A stretch of 64,000 bases of DNA from an uncultured Rikenellaceae bacterium (GTDB taxonomy: Bacteria > Bacteroidota > Bacteroidia > Bacteroidales > Rikenellaceae): contig CALUZO010000010.1 of NCBI GenBank assembly GCA_944325305.1, positions 1 through 64,000 of the forward strand, written 5' to 3'. Below the pieces are notes generated by a model, which saw only the letters and a list, made by a program, of their open reading frames with translations, searched no databases and had not been told where the DNA came from. Position numbers and translations under genes: made by a program. This document shows positions 8,188 through 16,542 of the stretch, in pieces. Every line of letters starts with the position of its first letter. Position 1 is the first letter of the stretch.

Positions 8188-9405
8188 TTAATCAAAAATT
8201 TTAAGACTTAATATAGATCCCTGGATATTAATTACTGGAGATGTACTACATTCACCATTTTTTCGATCATACGCAAAAAGCCCTACACCGTTAGATTCAG
8301 AAACCACCCCAAACAGAACTTTGTCTCCATAATGATTGATAGCACAACTGTATGCATTCGAGCGAGGTAAGTCCAATACATTGGCAGTACAATCATAAAT
8401 GTTACCTTTAAACGAGTAATTGGTTTTATCATTTACGAAATCTGCAGGAGTTGAAGCAAAAGCCGGACAGTAACCGAAGAAATATACGTCACCATTACCT
8501 GCATAGTGATAATTCATCACATATTGCAATTTTCCACCTTGCACTTCTGGTAACTCCCTACCTGTCAACTGGAAACAGTAATCTGGATCGAAGTCAGTCT
8601 GTCCACTCTTAATACGCAGCAAGCCACTATGATGCTCCGGATTGAAGCCATAAGATCCCCAACAAGGGATATAAAGATCATTTTTCTCATCAAGGAACAT
8701 ACCACTCTCTCCAATAGCAGTAGCAGATGTCAGGCGGTTATCTGAGATCATCTTGATAATTTGATCTGTTTCCGCATTAATTAACAACATATATGCACCT
8801 TTATCTACAGCCATAGGAGGTTGACTGAATTGCCCTAATCCACAAAAAACAACCCCGTCACGCAAAAACATGCCCATTGGATTAGGTGTGTCATTCTGAT
8901 TGATACCGTATCCTTTACCAGCCACATCAATCTCTCCGGTTTTTTGCATAGTGGTAGGATTGAAGATGACAATCTTGTTGTCCATCATGGCCGTGGCATA
9001 CGCTTTCGTATCACTTATTACACATACGTGCGAAACTGTCGCACTAGCTCCACCTACATTGATTCGTCCCAGCTCTGTGAGCGTTCCGTTGTCATTACGA
9101 GAAAACTTACGCACGTCCCCGCCAGACATGCCTTCTACAATGAACACCCAATCTTTGTAGGGTACAATGTAGTTCGACGTTTTGATCTCCTGTGCCTCGT
9201 CGAAAGTCGGATTACTTGCCGAGATATCCTGAATAGGCAACAAATAGCTAACCTGTGAGGTGGGTAACATGTCGACCGTGGCAAGTATTTTGGCCTTCTC
9301 ATTCCCCCCAGTACCACTACCTTCTTCTTTTTCACAAGAGACGAACATCATGCCTGCCACCAAAAGACAAGCACCTGTCAAAAAAGCACGTTTTTTCATT
9401 TTCAT
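8188..9405 (-). CDS. DUF4374 lipoprotein, XusB-like siderophore-binding protein
   Basis: A 405-residue lipoprotein. Its signal MKMKKRAFLTGACLLVAG ends in a lipobox with acylated Cys24, followed by acidic residues (CEKEE) as in surface-exported Bacteroidota lipoproteins. The body is a beta-propeller-like DUF4374 domain with repeated YIVPYKDW, HVCVISDTKAYAT and YIPCWGSYGF blades. In B. thetaiotaomicron, XusB is a DUF4374 surface lipoprotein that binds Fe-enterobactin and works with the receptor XusA. The partner receptor gene lies 65 bases upstream on the same strand. No XusC (PepSY) gene follows. The siderophore bound here is not shown. Confidence 0.8.
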   Translation of the reverse strand: MKMKKRAFLTGACLLVAGMMFVSCEKEEGSGTGGNEKAKILATVDMLPTSQVSYLLPIQDISASNPTFDEAQEIKTSNYIVPYKDWVFIVEGMSGGDVRKFSRNDNGTLTELGRINVGGASATVSHVCVISDTKAYATAMMDNKIVIFNPTTMQKTGEIDVAGKGYGINQNDTPNPMGMFLRDGVVFCGLGQFSQPPMAVDKGAYMLLINAETDQIIKMISDNRLTSATAIGESGMFLDEKNDLYIPCWGSYGFNPEHHSGLLRIKSGQTDFDPDYCFQLTGRELPEVQGGKLQYVMNYHYAGNGDVYFFGYCPAFASTPADFVNDKTNYSFKGNIYDCTANVLDLPRSNAYSCAINHYGDKVLFGVVSESNGVGLFAYDRKNGECSTSPVINIQGSILSLKIFD

Positions 9406-9470
9406 AGATGTTTCATTGATTTATTGATTATAAATTAATTTGCCTGATGTTGCCACAATTTTGCTACAAA

Positions 9471-11843
9471 TTACCAATCAAGTGTAGTAAAACGCACTTT
9501 CAGCGTAAAGGTCCGTCCTGCCAACGGATAATTGAAATTGGTCATTTCCGGTGTATCGAACAAGTTGTGACATTCCATCCCAAAAATAACTTTGCGATTC
9601 AAAATACCATATTCGAGTCCCAGCGTATGTATGCAAGCCGAGGGGATTTTGTAATTCTGATATTTGCTCAATTCATATCCGTAATAATACTTATCCGTAT
9701 AGCCGCCTTCGTAGTATATGCGTGTATATTGGCCTTTGCCTCCGAATAAATTGTCCTTGCGGTAGTCCACCATCCAATTGAAATACAGAATTGGAATATG
9801 TGGCAGTTGCATCCGATAAGTCTGGCTGGGAGTATTAGTTCCCAACACATATTTCGTATTATCGAGCGATTTTTGCCATGTTGCGTTGCACGAAACGAAC
9901 CAATGTCGGTTGATATCCCATTTCACCTCAGCATCCACGCCGTAAAGTAATGCTTTCCCCAGATTCTGATATTTATAGTAATTGAACTGAGAAATCATGT
10001 ACATCATATTTTCAACATTCATCATGTAGGTATTAGCCTCGAATTGCAAGCGCGACTCGTTGTGATAATAATAGTCATAGAGTACGCCGACGTTATAGTT
10101 ATAGGCCTCTTCCGGTTCGAGCAAAGGATTGGTCATAATCGTCATCCGATCACCAATTAGTTCTTCGGAGCGGGGAAGCCGATAGTTGTGTTCTAACGCT
10201 CCTTTGAGTGCCCATTGCCTCGTAATGTCATACTTCAATGCCAGGCTATAACCGAAATAGTTTCCCCCCCGATCCGTATTGACAGGTGTATCCCCTGAAC
10301 CAGGATAAGTTAAATCCACCGTTTCCCCATTCATCCCAAAATAGTAATGCCGTCCCGTCACGACAGAAGTCAGTTTATTGCCGAACCATCGATTTTGAAA
10401 CGAAAGAGAGGTGATCGCACCTATAATATCCGACGACAGGCCGCTGACATTTCGTCCTAAGGAACGCCCCGCTTCGTCATCATTCATCTCCATATTCACA
10501 TACCGCAAGTCATTGTTCAGGTTAATGGACATTTTTCCCTCTGGCAACAGGTTGTACTTCAGGTTCAGATTATAGCGTGCGTCGTGCGTGTAGTCATCCG
10601 AGAGATTAGGTATAGCCCCCATTTCTCCTCGCACCGTATTAGGACGTACATTCCCGTCGAAATCAGTGATATAGGAACACGTATCAACAAGCCCAGAATT
10701 AATGAAAAGATATCCTGCGTTGAGCTTCATGTCCAATTTTTTCGTCAGGAAACTTTTCTTCTCGAAGTTGAAGTTAGCTCCGTAGGTCTGTCCATGAGTA
10801 AACGTATGACGGATATTAGTTTCTATACCTTGCATCTGCTTGTTATTTAAATAACCGAGCAATTCTACCTCGGCTTTATCGAAATAGCCGTTTAGGAAGT
10901 CGAGCCCCACGGCAAAGTCGAGCATTCGAAGGCGATCGTGATCCCGTTTGATTTTCAACCCTTCAATAAAGGGAGATTCGATGGTATAGTTGTTCAGTGC
11001 ATGAATACCGTTCATGTATAGTGTCATAGCGATATTGGCTTTCGGAAAAAAATGTCGCAGGGTAGCCACTGCATCGTGTACGCCATAACTCTGATACTTG
11101 TAAGAAAAATCATAAAAATCTTTGTCCGTGCTGATCGTTACTACGTTAATAGCACTACCGAGCCCGTCACCTCCAAACTCCGGAGGCACAATGCCTTTGT
11201 ATATCTCGATACGGTCGATAAATTGCAACGGAATATCATTGATCGAGAAGTTTCCGTCCGGCGTATTCAGCGCATAGCCGTCCATATAAATCTGTACGCG
11301 GTTGCCTTCCAGTCCACGTACATTGATCTTTGTCTGACTTCCTACGCCTCCGGTCTGGCGCAACTTGACCCCTGTTTGATGGTTCAGCACCTCACTGATG
11401 GTCGTCCCTCGTCCAGCTAACATTTTGCCGTCAATCACAGTGACCGGAACTCCCTGATCCTTGGCATCCCGGATTGACTTTCGTTCTCCAATTCCTACAA
11501 CCTCTACTGCACCAAGCATAATTTTATCTGGAGACATAGATATGTTTACCACTTTATGCGCCATAGGTCCCATATTCACAATACGAGTTTCTGTCCTCAT
11601 TCCTAAAAATGAGAAAAGAAGTTCAACCTCCCCTTCTGGGACATTTCGGATTTCATAATAACCTAATGAATCTGTCGAAGTACCTTTCGTCGTGTTTTTG
11701 ATAGTCACGTTTACGCCAGGTAGAGGAAGTCCGTCTGGATGACTTGTAACAGTACCAGATAAGATGCCCTGTGCATACAAAGATGGAGTTATGATAAGCC
11801 ATATCAAGCCATATAATACAAAGGATATTATTATTCTCTTCAT
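9471..11843 (-). CDS. TonB-dependent outer-membrane receptor, XusA-like
   Basis: A 790-residue receptor. The signal peptide ends near PSLYAQ (residue 25); a carboxypeptidase-regulatory-like domain (about 28-115, SGTVTSHPDGLPLPGVNVTIKN) follows. The plug runs to about 240 (GVPVTVIDGKMLAGRGTTISEVL, then VRGLEGNRVQIYMDGYALN) and then the 22-strand barrel to the C-terminus. The chain ends in an aromatic residue (TTLDW), the usual BAM signal. At 790 residues it is short, like siderophore and metal receptors and unlike SusC (about 1000). Its neighbour is a DUF4374 lipoprotein, the XusA-XusB arrangement for stolen siderophores. Energy would come from a TonB-ExbBD complex such as that at 53024-54982. 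Confidence 0.85.
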   Translation of the reverse strand: MKRIIISFVLYGLIWLIITPSLYAQGILSGTVTSHPDGLPLPGVNVTIKNTTKGTSTDSLGYYEIRNVPEGEVELLFSFLGMRTETRIVNMGPMAHKVVNISMSPDKIMLGAVEVVGIGERKSIRDAKDQGVPVTVIDGKMLAGRGTTISEVLNHQTGVKLRQTGGVGSQTKINVRGLEGNRVQIYMDGYALNTPDGNFSINDIPLQFIDRIEIYKGIVPPEFGGDGLGSAINVVTISTDKDFYDFSYKYQSYGVHDAVATLRHFFPKANIAMTLYMNGIHALNNYTIESPFIEGLKIKRDHDRLRMLDFAVGLDFLNGYFDKAEVELLGYLNNKQMQGIETNIRHTFTHGQTYGANFNFEKKSFLTKKLDMKLNAGYLFINSGLVDTCSYITDFDGNVRPNTVRGEMGAIPNLSDDYTHDARYNLNLKYNLLPEGKMSINLNNDLRYVNMEMNDDEAGRSLGRNVSGLSSDIIGAITSLSFQNRWFGNKLTSVVTGRHYYFGMNGETVDLTYPGSGDTPVNTDRGGNYFGYSLALKYDITRQWALKGALEHNYRLPRSEELIGDRMTIMTNPLLEPEEAYNYNVGVLYDYYYHNESRLQFEANTYMMNVENMMYMISQFNYYKYQNLGKALLYGVDAEVKWDINRHWFVSCNATWQKSLDNTKYVLGTNTPSQTYRMQLPHIPILYFNWMVDYRKDNLFGGKGQYTRIYYEGGYTDKYYYGYELSKYQNYKIPSACIHTLGLEYGILNRKVIFGMECHNLFDTPEMTNFNYPLAGRTFTLKVRFTTLDW

Positions 11844-11877
11844 CAGCTAAACACTCAACTACTTCGACTCAAGATTT

Positions 11878-11926
11878 AATTGGGATTCAAAGGTAACAAA
11901 GCGCGACTCTGTCCCCAATCCCAATT
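11878..11926 (-). promoter_or_regulatory. Promoter of the Xus-like operon bracketed by a 10-bp inverted repeat
   Basis: On the minus strand TACCTTTG (-7 box, 11888-11895) and TTG (11916-11918) are 20 bases apart, a good Bacteroidota promoter about 45 bases before the receptor start. AATTGGGATT (11878-11887) and AATCCCAATT (11917-11926) are perfect inverted copies that flank it. A repressor bound at both arms could close the promoter; iron control would make sense but the site is not a Fur box I recognise. Confidence 0.6.
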
Positions 11927-12093
11927 TTTAGGTATTTTTCTAGTTGTATATGCCATGAATGACAAACGACGACTCCTCTGTAATTTATTTAATAAAAACA
12001 CGCATCATTATTAGGAAAATTCAAATCACACACCACTATTTAATACAAAAAAAGACCTTTCATGCTATCTGTTGTACACTAAACCCATATAGA

Positions 12094-12408
12094 CTATTCG
12101 TCCTCGTTAAAACCGCGTTGTAAGTTGCCCATTTTCTCATGAATAAAACGCAAGACATCAGATTCTTTGTAAAACACCTTTTGATTTAACATTTGGTAGG
12201 GTAAACCATATTGTGTACGATATCGCTGTAACGTCCGTTTACTGACATGAAGCATCTGACACAGATCGAAATTATCATATAATTTCTCTCCATTTTGCAA
12301 TACAGGATATTCCGGTTTCTTTGATGGTTTTTGCGTTTGTTCAATACGTTCCAGAACCTCCATTAACCGTCGCATCCATATATCGAAATATTCTTTTTCC
12401 AGAAGCAT
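12094..12408 (-). CDS. HTH_17 (excisionase-like) DNA-binding protein
   Basis: A 104-residue protein with a MerR/excisionase-type helix-turn-helix at about 44-95 (NFDLCQMLHVSKRTLQRYR, then VFYKESDVLRFIHEK). Proteins of this kind occur as pairs beside RteC in Bacteroides conjugative elements and are thought to control excision or transfer. The N-terminus is an amphipathic helix (YFDIWMRRLMEVLERIEQ). It follows the similar gene at 12412 by 3 bases, so they are co-transcribed. Confidence 0.78.
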   Translation of the reverse strand: MLLEKEYFDIWMRRLMEVLERIEQTQKPSKKPEYPVLQNGEKLYDNFDLCQMLHVSKRTLQRYRTQYGLPYQMLNQKVFYKESDVLRFIHEKMGNLQRGFNEDE

Positions 12409-12411
12409 AAG

Positions 12412-12756
12412 TTACCTATTTGATAATTTGCGAATATTATTTTTATAACAAGTGACCAAAGCATCTAATTGATCTTCTTTGCGTCGAATCATTCTTTGAT
12501 CCAATGCCCGTTTAATTTCACCCAATGTATAATAGATCTTGCCTCCCAGTGATGAATACGCAATCATCCGTTGACTGCGCAATCGTTGTAAAGTACGATC
12601 ACTGATATGAAGATATTCACAAACCGTATTACTATCTACCCACATCGTATCGAGATCATCCTGTACTCGAGTCGTTTCCTCTATGAAGCGTTCAATTTTT
12701 GTGATCTTCTCTGTTAATTCTTTATAAGCAGCCGATTCTATCGTTATTACATCCAT
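12412..12756 (-). CDS. HTH_17 (excisionase-like) DNA-binding protein
   Basis: A 114-residue protein with an N-terminal helical segment and an HTH_17 domain at about 39-90 (WVDSNTVCEYLHISDRTLQRL, then GGKIYYTLGEIKRAL). It is the first gene of the pair with 12094-12408 and a paralogue of it, sharing the RTLQR recognition-helix motif. Its role in the element is inferred from the neighbouring RteC gene: regulation of excision or transfer genes. The start is taken at ATG 12756 because the frame has no close in-frame alternative. Confidence 0.78.
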   Translation of the reverse strand: MDVITIESAAYKELTEKITKIERFIEETTRVQDDLDTMWVDSNTVCEYLHISDRTLQRLRSQRMIAYSSLGGKIYYTLGEIKRALDQRMIRRKEDQLDALVTCYKNNIRKLSNR

Positions 12757-12951
12757 AACTCTATTTTTAAGTTGCCTTACAAAGTTCGCTTTCGTACAAC
12801 ACTCTTATATAGAGTACCGTATAACTTTATTTTTCTCTTCAGTCCCTTAAATAGAATTTTGATTCAACAAAATAAAACACCATTTACATTACACATAATA
12901 TGCTTATAACCAACAGGATAATATTCATTTTCTCTATATTTCTCCTGCAAC

Positions 12952-12989
12952 AACAAAGGGGTCTTTTGATACCAAAAGACCCCTTTGTT
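12952..12989. terminator. Perfect 17-bp hairpin downstream of rteC
   Basis: Arms 12952-12968 and 12973-12989 pair perfectly around the 4-base loop ATAC, with a GGGGTC core. It lies between the rteC stop and the HTH gene, on the expected side to end rteC transcription, but no T tract follows. Confidence 0.6.
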
Positions 12990-13102
12990 CCGCTCTTTCA
13001 CCACCGACACTGAATACGTGCATATTGTAGTGATATACAGAAATTTAAGTAATAATTAGTTCTATCAATTACTCTGCATATTAAATAAAACACCCCATAT
13101 TG

Positions 13103-13936
13103 TTATCGTCTTCTTTTCGGTCGCTTCATTTTTTCCAGTAAAGCATCTGTCAGACTATCCAAAAAGGGGGTAGGATCATTTCTCAAACTCATATCATTGA
13201 AGGTTCTTGAGAAATTAGAGTTCAATTCGACATTGAAAACCTTTTGTATGTAATTAGCTAAACGCGTAAGAGGAGTCTGCCCGAAAACACCTTTTGCATG
13301 CAAAGCAAAAATTAGTTCGCACAGATCTGTCTTACTTTCTGTCCAGGTCAATCTTGCCTCGGCGCGGTATGCAATATCAGATTCTTCGAGATGCAGTAAC
13401 TCTCCAATTAGATATTGTTGTAATAAATCATAAGCCAAAATCTTGGCGACCATAAAATCTCCTTCCGTAGAAAATTGAGGATCTCGTTCAAAAGAGAAAC
13501 TGTCAAGATACATATTCGAGACTGGTTTAGTCCCTCTCACGAAATAGATTTCGTCCATATAGGTCGCTCCACTTCGATAATAACGATAAAAATCGAGGTG
13601 TTTATTGATGTATTCTTGTATATGCTCCAATTCCCATTGAAAATAGTTTTGATTATTTGTCATTCCACCTAACGGACGATTCAATTCAAGATTATAGACT
13701 TTGCGATAGTAAATCAACCGGCAGTGAATTCGAGGTTTTATCTCTTTGAAAAATAAAATCTCTTCACGTATATCTTTGAAACTGTAGGTCTTGATAAATG
13801 CTTTCAATCCTCCAATCGCCTCTTCAAGTTTATTCGCAATCGACAAGGAACGGTTCATTAGATTTATTTCTTCAGATTCTACTTCTCGTATATAGAGATT
13901 GATCTTTGCTTCGAGTGCTTTAATATAGTGTATCAT
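13103..13936 (-). CDS. rteC: RteC-family regulator of ICE excision
   Basis: A 277-residue protein read from ATG 13936 (MIHYIKALEAKINLY); the frame is open 90 bases further upstream, but this start fits RteC length. Family landmarks are helical N-terminal LMNRSLSIANKLEEAI, the middle FFKEIKPRIHCRLIYYRKVYNLE, and the C-terminal winged-helix-like part with LTWTESKTDLCELIFALHAKGVFG. In CTnDOT, RteC activates excision genes in response to tetracycline through RteA/RteB. No tetQ, rteA or rteB is seen here, so the trigger may differ. Strong hairpins lie on both sides of the gene. Confidence 0.85.
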   Translation of the reverse strand: MIHYIKALEAKINLYIREVESEEINLMNRSLSIANKLEEAIGGLKAFIKTYSFKDIREEILFFKEIKPRIHCRLIYYRKVYNLELNRPLGGMTNNQNYFQWELEHIQEYINKHLDFYRYYRSGATYMDEIYFVRGTKPVSNMYLDSFSFERDPQFSTEGDFMVAKILAYDLLQQYLIGELLHLEESDIAYRAEARLTWTESKTDLCELIFALHAKGVFGQTPLTRLANYIQKVFNVELNSNFSRTFNDMSLRNDPTPFLDSLTDALLEKMKRPKRRR

Positions 13937-14037
13937 ATCACAACGTATTTGATGAATTATAATAATCCGCCACATTGAAAAGCGCATCTGAGGGTTGATA
14001 GTATCGGGCGGGAAAACACTATGCAAACCAGATAACC

Positions 14038-14073
14038 ATTGCGCCCCGATGTGAAATCACATCGGGGCGCAAT
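14038..14073. terminator. Perfect 16-bp GC-rich hairpin upstream of rteC
   Basis: Arms 14038-14053 and 14058-14073 pair perfectly around AAAT, with a GCGCCCCGATGTG core. It sits between the ATPase gene and rteC on the minus strand. It could end ATPase transcription or be part of the rteC leader; there is no T tract. Confidence 0.55.
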
Positions 14074-14374
14074 ACATTAAGCTAGCATCTACAATAACAA
14101 GGCTCTTTTCTCTGGTGATCAAGTGCTTATGCAGCAAAAGAAAAGAAAGCATCACCTCCGATAATCCACCTTTCCGTATCTTATCCGAGTTGTGATTTCT
14201 TACGTGCTCTATTTCAAAAACTGCGTAACTCTACGAATTATCGGTTAATAATCCTTACATGGAGCTGTAGCTTCTCTTCAATTCGCTGCTTTCCTCTACT
14301 ACAATACCATTTACAAACACATTACTTATATACAATAGTTATATAAAAAAACCGTTCTATCATTATGATCTGTA
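14074..14374. other. AT-rich intergenic stretch, no gene seen
   Basis: About 300 bases between the hairpin and the ATPase stop codon. I find no credible frame on either strand. Confidence 0.4.
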
Positions 14375-15499
14375 TTAAAAAGGCTGTTGCTTCAGCCAAA
14401 TTGCCATAAAACGATCATAAACAATATAACCCTTCTCCGTTTTATAGATCATCTCTCTGTCAATCAGTCGCTTTAGTGCACTATTAACACTGCTGGCCGC
14501 ACGTAATTTATATTCAGCAATGAAATCTCCTGAATTGATCTCTTTGACACATCCGACTTTGGCGATAGCCTTTAACAGTCGAATATTACTCATGGGATAG
14601 GCCGCCAACAAGCTCTCAAATGTATACGTCAATTCGGATATAATTTCACTAATCGCATAATCGACCATTTCAACATCGGGATTGTCGGTGTATTCATAAA
14701 GACGGTTGAGTAAAGTTTGAACATACCAGGTATGCCCTTCGAACTTATCATATAAGTAATCAAAGGTCTGTCGATCTAATTCTCTTTTTTGTTGCACAAA
14801 AAATTTGGCCGCAAAACGATAATATTCCTCCTTATCAATCTGCTTGATAACCTGAGTTTGCGTGCTTTGATAAAACGGACGCTTTGCCGAATGGAACATT
14901 TGCTGCATAATATGTTGCTTACTGCCGGCAAATATGAAATTGACATTGGGGACAAATTGGATATATGAACGGAGCAAGGCTTCCGTGCCTTGTTCCGGAT
15001 ATGCCGCAACCTGTTGAAACTCGTCAATAGCAATATAGCATCGTTTTTTAGAGGATTGTAAATAATTAAATATCTCTTTAAGAGTAGCTTCCTCGCATGT
15101 AGGTACTATATCAATAGTAACCTTAGGTTGACCAGTCAGTTCATCAAAAGTAAATACAGGACGACAACTTTTAACAAAACGTCCGACACGATCAAACGCC
15201 TTTTGGGGCACTGAATCCAACTTCCCGAGTACAGTATTAGCAAAAAGTCGAATAAAATCGGCCAAAGAATACGTGGCATAAATATCCATGTAGAAAGTTA
15301 CAATATTCGATTTCTGCTTATGAAGTTGATGAAAAACATGCTGAATTAAACCGGTCTTTCCAATACGACGTGGAGCGATCAATGTAACATTTCTTCCGTT
15401 ATACAGAGCCTTAATTATAGATTCTGTTTCTTTTTGTCTGTCGCAAAAATATTTCGGACCATGATACCCAGATATCAAAAAAGGATTATTCGATCTCAT
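14375..15499 (-). CDS. Archaeal-type (ATPase_2/AAA) ATP-binding protein
   Basis: A 374-residue ATPase. Residues 1-35 hold the conserved entry NPFLISGYHGPKYFCDRQKE, then Walker A-like APRRIGKTGLIQHVF at about 42-56, Walker B RCYIAIDEFQQVA near 155-167 and a sensor-1-like NFIFAGSKQHIMQQMF. The C-terminus (about 290-374) is winged-helix-like (INSGDFIAEYKLRAASSVNSAL). These P-loop proteins, with GxxRxGKT/S Walker A, are common in archaea and Bacteroidota, often near mobile DNA, and their function is mostly unknown. A 10-bp-arm inverted repeat lies 20 bases upstream of the start, so autoregulation is possible. Confidence 0.8.
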   Translation of the reverse strand: MRSNNPFLISGYHGPKYFCDRQKETESIIKALYNGRNVTLIAPRRIGKTGLIQHVFHQLHKQKSNIVTFYMDIYATYSLADFIRLFANTVLGKLDSVPQKAFDRVGRFVKSCRPVFTFDELTGQPKVTIDIVPTCEEATLKEIFNYLQSSKKRCYIAIDEFQQVAAYPEQGTEALLRSYIQFVPNVNFIFAGSKQHIMQQMFHSAKRPFYQSTQTQVIKQIDKEEYYRFAAKFFVQQKRELDRQTFDYLYDKFEGHTWYVQTLLNRLYEYTDNPDVEMVDYAISEIISELTYTFESLLAAYPMSNIRLLKAIAKVGCVKEINSGDFIAEYKLRAASSVNSALKRLIDREMIYKTEKGYIVYDRFMAIWLKQQPF

Positions 15500-15518
15500 A
15501 CTAACTACATTTTTATCG

Positions 15519-15549
15519 TTACGTATTTCTCGTTACACAAAATACGTAA
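15519..15549. promoter_or_regulatory. Inverted repeat upstream of the ATPase gene
   Basis: TTACGTATTT (15519-15528) and AAATACGTAA (15540-15549) are perfect inverted copies 11 bases apart, 20 bases upstream of the ATPase start. The symmetry and position suit an operator. Confidence 0.45.
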
Positions 15550-15598
15550 AAATATTTGTAATTACAAAATATCACAAAGAAAAAAATCACAAAAAGTA

Positions 15599-15782
15599 TT
15601 GTTTATATAGATGGATATTGCTACATTTGCAATACCGTTCTGAAGAAGATCTGAAGGGGGCAGATAATAAAAAGACTTGAATTTGTGCCAAAATGTACCA
15701 CTCAGCAAAAAACGCCCAAAAAATTGAAGGTAATTCGCTGAATATTAGATAGATACGGGAATTGGGTTAAAGTCCCGTTTTT
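15599..15782 (+). ncRNA. Candidate small RNA: promoter plus terminator without an ORF
   Basis: TTG (15599-15601) and TACATTTG (15622-15629) with a 20-base gap form a good plus-strand promoter. Downstream there is no credible ORF, but ACGGGA (15755-15760) pairs with TCCCGT (15773-15778) and is followed by five Ts. The implied transcript is about 145 bases. The alternative is a promoter stranded by gene loss at the element edge. Confidence 0.3.
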
Positions 15783-15785
15783 CGC

Positions 15786-16542
15786 TTCAGATTAAAAATT
15801 TCATCAAACGGTTGCAATCTTATAATTACCAAACGGGGACACTATTAATAAAAGCACTACGCATTTTCACCGCATACAATCCTTATCCCGTTACCGGCAA
15901 TAGCACCGAACAAAACCTTGATCGCATCCTCCCGTAAAAACAAGGAAGAACCACTTGAAAAAATCTACAAATCGAGATGAAGACTGCCATAAACACATGG
16001 AATACCCTCCAGATACGTCATCAAGCATAATTCGGGCACAAACAGAAATAATCCACAGACCCGCAACACAACCCTAATCAAGAAAGCATGTCTTTTATTA
16101 AGCGCAATATATCACAAGTTATAATCAAGACCACTCATATAATGAAAGAAGCCATTCATAACGGTAATTCTGAACTTAAATCCAAAAATTTATCGGCGAT
16201 ACAAATAAAAAATAGAGATACATGGATTTAGACAAGATGACTTTACCGTCTCAAGTATCAGATATGAATATTCTGGATAAAACCACAACAGATCTATAAT
16301 CGGACAATCCAAACATCGTTCAATCAAATCATACTGATGCCATCAGGGAAGCCGATATTTACGATCATAGTCACATTTAAAATGAGGCATATTCTTTGCT
16401 GAACAAGCAATAAGAGGCAACAGCCAAAATATGGAATCAACCTGCCGGGCCGCTTTATTCTCGACAGCAAAACCGATTTATATTCCATTCTCAGATCGTT
16501 CAGACCTACCAATACTGTAAAAAAACTCGCAATCAGAATATT
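15786..16542. other. Gene-poor, apparently decayed junction region
   Basis: About 750 bases with only short frames, for example a 47-codon one at 16088-16231 followed by another cut short near 16270. Composition is AT-rich like the element, not like the chromosome after 16543. I read it as eroded coding DNA at the ICE/chromosome boundary; no integrase, tRNA or duplicated attachment site is visible. Confidence 0.45.

Noticed and set aside
16324..16512. 62-codon minus-strand frame before the MscS gene
   Set aside because: Short, in eroded DNA, with no family features or convincing start signal.
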